Of a stretch of 9,884 nucleotides of DNA, positions 7,181-9,884 are shown piece after piece; positions within the stretch are counted from its first letter, which is position 1; the number at the start of each line of letters is the position of its first letter. Made by a program: the position numbers and the translations under genes. Under the pieces are notes generated by a model, which was not told the origin of the DNA, made no database searches, and saw nothing but the letters and a program-made list of their open reading frames with translations. Origin of the DNA: Acidobacteriota bacterium (GTDB lineage Bacteria; Acidobacteriota; Terriglobia; Versatilivoradales; Versatilivoraceae); NCBI GenBank assembly GCA_028875135.1, contig JAPPFQ010000335.1, positions 1 to 9,884 of the forward strand. The letters run 5' to 3'.

Positions 7181-8323
7181 ATGCCAGGTTACGACGTGGC
7201 CGTTATCGGTCTGGGGGCGATGGGAAGCTTCACCGCCCTGGAGCTGGCCCGCCGGGGAGCCTCGGTGATTGGCTTCGACCGGTTCTCGCCACCCCATGAG
7301 AAAGGGAGCCACGGAGGCGAGACCCGGGCCTTTCGCACCATCTACACCGAACATCCCGACTACGTGCCGTTGATGAAGCGGGCCCTGGAGCACTGGGAGC
7401 GCCTGGCCGCGGCAGGCCATCCCGAGTTGTTGACCTGGACAGGGGTGCTCAGCCTGGGCGGCGCCGACAGCCCGCTGATCGAGGGAATCCGGCAGAGCGC
7501 CGGCGTGTACGGGCTGCCGGTTCAGACCCTGTCGGCGGATGAGGTCCGGCGGCGCTTTCCCGCCTTGAATCCCCCGGGAAACTTTACGGGACTGCTGGAC
7601 GGCCGGGCCGGCCTGATCGACGTGGCGGCCGCCCTGGGCTGCGCTCTACAGGGCGCCCGCAGCCTGGGGGCTGAGCTGCGGCTCGACCAGGAAGTCCAGG
7701 GATGGTCGGTCGAGGGCCGGGAGGTCCAGGTAAGCACCCGCGCGGAACAGGTCCGGGCCAAGCGGCTGGTGGTTGCCGCCGGGGCCTGGAGCGGGGCCAT
7801 CCTGAAGGCCTTGAAGCTGCCGCTGGTGGCCCGGCGGCAGGTGCTGACCTGGTTCAGACCCCGCCGGCCGGAATGGTTTCAGCCCGGAGCGGCCCCCATC
7901 TTCGTCTTTGCTCCCGGCGGCTTCTATGGTTTTCCCGAGATCGCCGGCGCCGGCGTCAAGATCGCCTATCACGAGAAGGGCGACCCCCTGCCGGAATTTC
8001 CCGTCCAGGTTCCTCCGCCATCCGAAGCCGATCTGACCCCCCTGGTGCGGGATATCACCCGGTTTGTCCCTGGCCTGCTGGACCCCCGCCGTCCCCCGCT
8101 GGACCAGATGCTGGCTGCCAAGACCTGCCTCTACACCATGACCCCCGACGGCCACTTCATCCTCGACCGCCATCCTCGATACGAGCAGGTGCTGTTCGGG
8201 GCCGGCTTTTCCGGCCACGGGTTCAAGTTCGCGCCCGTGATGGGAGAGGTCCTGGCCGACCTGGCCCTGGAGGGCAGGACGGACCGCCCAGCCGAATTCC
8301 TGAGGCTGGAGGGACGATTCTGA
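7181..8323 (+). CDS. Monomeric sarcosine oxidase / N-methyl amino acid oxidase family flavoprotein
   Basis: This 380-residue enzyme is about the size of monomeric sarcosine oxidase (MSOX, ~390 aa). That family oxidises secondary amino acids (sarcosine, N-methyltryptophan, pipecolate, proline) to imines with O2, releasing H2O2. The FAD-binding GLGAMG is at 10-15. Active-site residues map by spacing onto MSOX: R49, R52 and Y55 in GETRAFRTIY (R52 binds the substrate carboxylate), Y249 (MSOX Y254), K260 (K265, oxygen activation), H264 (H269), C316 in KTCLYTMTPD (C315, covalent 8alpha-S link to FAD), Y318 (Y317), and K349 in SGHGFKF (K348, carboxylate). None is missing, so an active, covalently flavinylated oxidase is expected. 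The ATG at 7181 follows AAGG at 7169-7172 by 8 nt; the frame is open far upstream (from 6248) but that is a shadow of the preceding gene. Third gene of the operon; exact substrate unknown. Confidence 0.92.
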   Translation: MPGYDVAVIGLGAMGSFTALELARRGASVIGFDRFSPPHEKGSHGGETRAFRTIYTEHPDYVPLMKRALEHWERLAAAGHPELLTWTGVLSLGGADSPLIEGIRQSAGVYGLPVQTLSADEVRRRFPALNPPGNFTGLLDGRAGLIDVAAALGCALQGARSLGAELRLDQEVQGWSVEGREVQVSTRAEQVRAKRLVVAAGAWSGAILKALKLPLVARRQVLTWFRPRRPEWFQPGAAPIFVFAPGGFYGFPEIAGAGVKIAYHEKGDPLPEFPVQVPPPSEADLTPLVRDITRFVPGLLDPRRPPLDQMLAAKTCLYTMTPDGHFILDRHPRYEQVLFGAGFSGHGFKFAPVMGEVLADLALEGRTDRPAEFLRLEGRF

Positions 8324-8358
8324 ACTGGGATGGGAATAAATTGCCTGCTTGGTGTCCA

Positions 8359-8434
8359 CCCCCCACCCCATAAGCCTTCGTTTGTTGGCGCTGCTTCGCG
8401 GCGTCGCGTATGCCCCCCACCGCATCAGCCTTCG
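8359..8434 (+). repeat. 22-bp direct repeat pair, 54 bp apart
   Basis: Copies lie at 8359-8380 and 8413-8434. Each runs from CCCCCCACC through CAT to AGCCTTCG, with 20 of 22 identical (C/G and A/C changes). The downstream copy leads directly into the inverted-repeat element at 8455. Confidence 0.6.
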
Positions 8435-8454
8435 CCTGCGGCTCGGCTTCTGCC

Positions 8455-8522
8455 CCCCTCAAGGGCGGAGTGATCCCTGAGGCCTGCATAAATCGCTGGA
8501 GTATCACTCCCCGCTTGAGGGG
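8455..8522. repeat. Inverted repeat, 20-bp arms, MITE/REP-like
   Basis: The left arm CCCCTCAAGGGCGGAGTGAT (8455-8474) and the right arm ATCACTCCCCGCTTGAGGGG (8503-8522) are reverse complements at 18 of 20 positions, with a 28-nt spacer. This is far longer than an ordinary terminator stem and has no T-run. The two mismatches are internal, which suggests an old folded element rather than a chance match. No transposase is present, so any mobility would be non-autonomous. Confidence 0.6.
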
Positions 8523-8563
8523 GAGTCGGCGAGGCAAGCGCGGCGTCCCTTTGACCAAGCCGC

Positions 8564-8646
8564 AGCCCGCAGCCGAGCCGAAGGGGGCCAACGCGGCGTT
8601 GCGGGAGTGGAGCCCGCAGCCGAGCCGGAGGGGGGCAATCGCGGCG
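8564..8646 (+). repeat. Imperfect direct repeat, about 35 bp, 47-bp period
   Basis: The segment starting AGCCCGCAGCCGAGCCG at 8564-8598 recurs at 8611-8646. The first 17 bases are identical. The remainder (a G-run, then CAAC or CAAT and CGCGGCG) differs by a few substitutions and one extra base. A related sequence occurs in inverted orientation near 8440-8457. Confidence 0.55.
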
Positions 8647-8661
8647 CCCCCTACCTTTTTT
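8631..8661 (+). terminator. Possible intrinsic terminator for the sarcosine-oxidase operon
   Basis: GGGGGC (8631-8636) pairs with GCCCCC (8646-8651) across a 9-nt loop, and a run of six T (8656-8661) follows 4 nt after the stem. The stem is short but all G-C. It lies 308 nt past the stop of the oxidase gene, which is unusually far, so the operon mRNA would carry a long 3' tail. Moderate support only. Confidence 0.35.
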
Positions 8662-8735
8662 GGAGGCATTGCGTTCGGGAACGGGTGCTTTCTATTCGCC
8701 GCATTCGCGGCTGGGTTGGCGCGGAACCGAAACGA

Positions 8736-8755
8736 CCCCGGGTTGACACCCGGGG
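8736..8755. repeat. Perfect 8-bp-stem palindrome, REP-like
   Basis: CCCCGGGT, loop TGAC, ACCCGGGG form a perfect 8-bp stem. Both operons converge on this region, so a stable structure here could protect 3' ends of transcripts from either side. No T-run adjoins it. Confidence 0.55.
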
Positions 8756-8765
8756 CTACCCTGAG

Positions 8766-8846
8766 CCGCTGCTTCGCAGCTCTATAAGGATGGCCCGTAG
8801 GTGGCGTTTTGCCGGGTAACCCACGGCAACCGCAGCTTCGCAGCTC
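8766..8846 (+). repeat. 17-bp direct repeat pair flanking a hairpin
   Basis: CCGCTGCTTCGCAGCTC (8766-8782) recurs as CCGCAGCTTCGCAGCTC (8830-8846), 16 of 17 identical, 64 bp apart. Each copy is itself partly palindromic around GCTTCGCAGC. Between them, at 8809-8829, TTGCCG and CGGCAA form the stem of another hairpin. Confidence 0.55.
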
Positions 8847-8913
8847 CCCCCAAACTCACAATACTGCGAGTGGAAACGTGCTTGTCTATTGGAATAGTTC
8901 CCCGGGTGGGGAA

Positions 8914-9884
8914 TCAATGGGCCGATCCAGCGCTGGGCTCGGGCAGGACCATTGCGAAAGCGGCCAGGGTCTGGTCCACGTCGGCGTCGGTGTGGGCGGT
9001 GGAGACGTACCAGGTGCCCCGGCCGGTGGTGCGGATTCCCTTGTAGACCAGGTCGGTGACCAGTTGCTGGTAGGTGCGGTCGTCCCGGGTGGCCCATTCG
9101 CGGTAGTCGTGGAGGGCCTCCCGGTCGGTGAGGCTGACCTGCACCACCGGTCCCAGGCCGCCCACCAGGGCAGGGACTTCAGCGATTCGCAGCCGCTCCG
9201 CCAGCCCTTGGCGCAAGCGGCCGCCCAGGCGGTTGAGGTGCGTGTAGACGGCTTCCCGGTCTCCGGTGAGGGTCTGAAGGGTGGCCAGGCCGGCGGCGAT
9301 GACCACCGGATTGCTGTTGTAGGTGCCGGCGTGCACCACCTGGCCGCTGGAGATCAGGTCCATGAACTCGGCCTTGCCCACCACGGCGCTCAAGGTGAAG
9401 CCGCTGGCAATGCCCTTGGCGTAGGTGGCCAGGTCGGGGGTGACGCCGAAGATCTCCTGGGCCCCTCCCAGGGCCAGGCGGAAGCCGGTAATCACTTCGT
9501 CGAAGATCAGGACGGACTCATAGCGGTCGCAGAGGCTGCGCAACCCCTCCAGGAAGCCGGGACGAGGCATGAGGCTTCCCGAGTTGCACATCACCGGCTC
9601 GGTCAGGATGGCGGCGATCTCGCTGCCGCGCTGGGAAAACAGGTCCTCCAGCAGCTCCAGGTCGTTCCAGGGCATGATGATCAGGTTGTCGGCGGCGTTG
9701 GCCACCTGGCCCTTGCTGGGCAGGACCGGGTTGGGGCTGCTGCGTTCGCCCCGCTGACCGGGTCCCGGAGCCGTGGAGACGAAGAGGCTGTCGTACCAGC
9801 CGACGACCTCACCGACCCCCCCCCCCCCCCCGCCATAGCCCCCCACCACGCCCCCCCCCGTATAACCCCCACCATAGCCCAGAA
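8914..9884 (-). CDS. Class III PLP aminotransferase, glutamate-1-semialdehyde aminomutase-like (5'-partial)
   Basis: The gene runs off the window: about 310 residues are visible of a family usually near 430, so the N-terminal third is missing. Matching residues start at G-W-Y-D-S-L-F (about nt 9801 and below), where the family normally has Y-H-G-W-x-D. L-I-F-D-E-V-I-T-G-F-R carries the PLP-ring aspartate (codon 9499-9501). P-D-L-A-T-Y-A-K-G-I-A-S-G-F carries the Schiff-base lysine (codon 9415-9417). H-A-G-T-Y-N-S-N-P follows with the phosphate-binding threonine. True HemL has G-K-x-I-G-G-G at the lysine, so this is more likely an aminotransferase of the same family than the tetrapyrrole enzyme. 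Upstream of about nt 9803 the frame stays open to the window edge but encodes an almost pure glycine/tyrosine/valine string unlike the family, so those residues are not trustworthy and the GTG at 9849 is not a real start. It converges with the sarcosine-oxidase operon. Confidence 0.85.
   Translation of the reverse strand, partial: LGYGGGYTGGGVVGGYGGGGGGVGEVVGWYDSLFVSTAPGPGQRGERSSPNPVLPSKGQVANAADNLIIMPWNDLELLEDLFSQRGSEIAAILTEPVMCNSGSLMPRPGFLEGLRSLCDRYESVLIFDEVITGFRLALGGAQEIFGVTPDLATYAKGIASGFTLSAVVGKAEFMDLISSGQVVHAGTYNSNPVVIAAGLATLQTLTGDREAVYTHLNRLGGRLRQGLAERLRIAEVPALVGGLGPVVQVSLTDREALHDYREWATRDDRTYQQLVTDLVYKGIRTTGRGTWYVSTAHTDADVDQTLAAFAMVLPEPSAGSAH
9816..9859. other. Homopolymer-rich window edge, probable assembly artefact
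   Basis: Sixteen consecutive C (9816-9831), then runs of six (9839-9844) and nine C (9851-9859), replace the expected coding sequence of the aminotransferase. The C-rich text with scattered TATA, ACC and ATAG continues to the window end. Confidence 0.6.

Larger units (their letters stand above)
8324..8913. other. Convergent intergenic region filled with repeats
   Basis: The operon on the + strand and the aminotransferase on the - strand both end here, so this 590-bp stretch has no need of a promoter. I see no real gene. Open frames on the + strand (8410-8787, for example) translate repeated low-complexity text rich in S, R, G and A and match nothing I know. The content is the repeats and hairpins listed separately. 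Confidence 0.7.

Noticed and set aside
8410..8787. 125-codon open frame in the convergent intergenic region
   Set aside because: It translates the inverted and direct repeats, lacks a ribosome site, and has low-complexity S/R/G/A composition. Such frames are commonly mis-annotated from dispersed repeats.
9760..9884. Glycine-rich N-terminal domain on the class III aminotransferase
   Set aside because: The glycine string comes from homopolymer runs at the window edge and replaces a conserved family block, so it is more likely an artefact.

Overview
The window is about 10 kb of high-GC bacterial DNA, probably from a metagenome-assembled Gram-negative. The GC-rich third-position codon use, the intergenic repeats and the family of large membrane proteins would suit Acidobacteriota or a similar lineage, but nothing here fixes the taxonomy and that placement is low confidence. 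Both ends cut through genes.

Region 1 (nt 1-4465, + strand) is a tandem array of three paralogous genes. The first is present only as its C-terminal domain. The other two (567 and 584 aa from the chosen starts) each have seven candidate membrane segments followed by a domain of about 300 residues that should lie outside the cytoplasm. They share an ABC-2-permease-like cytoplasmic loop (TAFWLSRPLS) and a conserved C-terminal block (W-I/L-x-G-A-E-L/F-V/I-R-x-E). No ATPase gene is visible, so any transport role is inference. This array is the least understood part of the window.

Region 2 (nt 4466-5019) has no convincing gene. It holds several short repeats: a four-unit 10-bp quasi-repeat, a 24-bp-period pair, an 18-bp direct repeat and a perfect small hairpin.

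Region 3 (nt 5020-8323, + strand) is a compact amino-acid metabolism operon: a fold-type I PLP aminotransferase, an ornithine cyclodeaminase/mu-crystallin family NAD(P)-dependent enzyme overlapping it by 25 nt, and, 35 nt on, a monomeric sarcosine oxidase family flavoenzyme with all the known active-site residues, including the FAD-linking cysteine. An amine oxidase that makes imines beside an imine-reducing family, plus a transaminase, suggests catabolism or interconversion of an N-alkyl or cyclic amino acid. The substrate cannot be read from the sequence.

Region 4 (nt 8324-8913) is a 590-bp convergent intergenic stretch packed with short direct and inverted repeats that look like dispersed REP/MITE-type elements. 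It includes one terminator-like hairpin plus T-run.

Region 5 (nt 8914-9884, - strand) is the C-terminal two-thirds of a class III (glutamate-1-semialdehyde aminomutase-like) PLP aminotransferase. Its last ~80 nt at the window edge become poly-C/G and no longer match the family, so they are probably an assembly or sequencing artefact.
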